Of a stretch of DNA of 64,000 bases, positions 63,418 to 64,000 are shown one piece after another. The notes under the pieces are model-generated. The model ran no database searches and was not told the origin of the DNA. It worked only from the letters and a program-made list of their open reading frames with translations. Source of the DNA: Cycas panzhihuaensis (Eukaryota > Cycadophyta); assembly GCA_023213395.1 (NCBI GenBank), contig CM041465.1, positions 178,195,741-178,259,740 on the forward strand, read 5' to 3'. The stretch's first letter is position 1. Each line of letters starts with the position of its first letter. The translations under genes were made by a program, and so were the position numbers.

Positions 63418-64000
63418 TGTGTCACGGGTTACCGTTACACCAAAAGCCCCGGGGTGATTTGGGAAGAGGACTTCCTCGTGATAGTTAGCATCACGCGCTT
63501 CAACACTCCCCCGTTATGAGGAGTCGGCTGTACCTACACGGCATGCATGTCCACCACGACGTTCCTCGGCGGCCACTCCCCCGCCTTCACGTATGTCCGG
63601 GTGTGCTACTGCAGTAACACATGACTGGTTTTGAACCCTGGTCGCTCTGATACCACTTGTTGAGGGAATGGATCTAGGGATTTAGTGCACTAACACTACA
63701 CAATGGCAAATAGTGGAGACAAGCACAATGTACTCAACAAGAGAAATGCTAATAGCTTGAGCTCAAAGAGGAGAAGTGTAGAATATGATCACTCCCCATG
63801 TAATTTCAACTGATATAATGAGAATGCTCATTAGGGTTTGGAATTTGAGTGTTCCCTCCCAATGACATTCAAATGAGATTACATGAAATTACAATGAAAT
63901 GAACTTTATGTCATTTCACTTAAGTGACTTAAGCATAATCACCTTATCCTAAAGTTATAAACATAAAAGTGACTTTATCTAATTCTAACTTTATGAAATG
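63418..64000 (-). mobile_element. Candidate small non-autonomous LTR element (TRIM/LARD-like), partial
   Basis: Minus strand, inserted in Copia-6 RT. TG at 63418, an 88-bp piece to CAACA (63505) with a purine tract CGGGGGAG beside it (63506-63513), a roughly 130-bp GC-rich segment without a gene, a primer site (63644-63655), then LTR-like sequence from TGTTGAGGG (63658) beyond the window edge. The two presumed LTR ends do not match, so the structure is unproven. Confidence 0.4.
63644..63655 (-). promoter_or_regulatory. Primer binding site (initiator tRNA-Met type)
   Basis: The minus strand reads TGGTATCAGAGC, two bases from TGTTGAGGG, the reverse of an LTR end. Confidence 0.75.

Noticed and set aside
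63600-63660. tRNA-derived SINE (GGTTCAAAACC resembles a B box)
   Set aside because: The A-box candidate would be only about 10 nt away, too close, and the neighbouring bases form a standard LTR-element primer site.
1-64000. CRISPR arrays, rRNA or tRNA genes, bacterial-type operons
   Set aside because: None seen; the repeats present are LTRs, degenerate minisatellites and duplications of plant retroelements.

Overview
This window looks like intergenic DNA from a large-genome land plant. It is a nest of LTR retrotransposons (Ty1/Copia, Ty3/Gypsy and gag-only elements). I see no intact host gene and no rRNA, tRNA or CRISPR. Many elements carry stops, frameshifts and truncations, and several sit inside one another. 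A gymnosperm would fit this density of old nested copies, but that is inference and the species cannot be read from the sequence.

Layout. 1-15057: Copia-1 (+), its 5' end outside the window, split by a complete Gypsy-1 (1472-11844, 5-bp TSD TGGAC). 15058-15117: a sliver of an older minus-strand Copia RT, hit by Gypsy-2 (-, 15118-21602). Gypsy-2 gag is hit by Copia-2 (-, 21603-25188). Copia-2 gag is hit by a gag-only element, TR-GAG-1 (-, from 25189). TR-GAG-1 is hit by a second gag-only element, TR-GAG-2 (+, 27130-31911, TSD GCAAA). Right of this lie a degenerate repeat tract, a host-like GHKL-ATPase fragment (33566-33830) and Copia-3 (-). Copia-4 (+, 37348-48519) carries an internal duplication and is split by complete Copia-5 (38484-46097, TSD TTGAT). 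After a repeat-rich stretch with a chromovirus-like integrase tail, Copia-6 (-) is split by Gypsy-3 (-, 50622-62793), whose 3' LTR side is a tandem array of LTRs. The right edge holds part of a small non-autonomous element.

Most interesting points. (1) TR-GAG-2 carries pieces of host genes between its 5' LTR and gag: an antisense CYP74 (allene oxide synthase/hydroperoxide lyase family) fragment, a sense ribosomal protein L38 fragment, and an unidentified coding-like stretch. (2) Three Gypsy copies from two diverged families share a roughly 355-codon extra ORF downstream of integrase, ending in an acidic region and coiled coil. (3) The spacer before that ORF and the LTR carry the same family-specific motifs (ACGCA-type in Gypsy-1/3, GGAATG/GTTCC-type in Gypsy-2). 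(4) Gypsy-1 and Gypsy-3 encode a second Gag-like domain between protease and reverse transcriptase. (5) Gypsy-3 ends in tandem LTR / short-internal units with a 1257-bp period.

How the genes relate. Each autonomous element once encoded gag (particle), protease, integrase, reverse transcriptase and RNase H. In Copia the order is gag-PR-IN-RT-RH; in Gypsy it is gag-PR-RT-RH-IN-aORF. Almost all are now pseudogenes. The gag-only elements would have needed enzymes supplied in trans. Element names here are local labels only.
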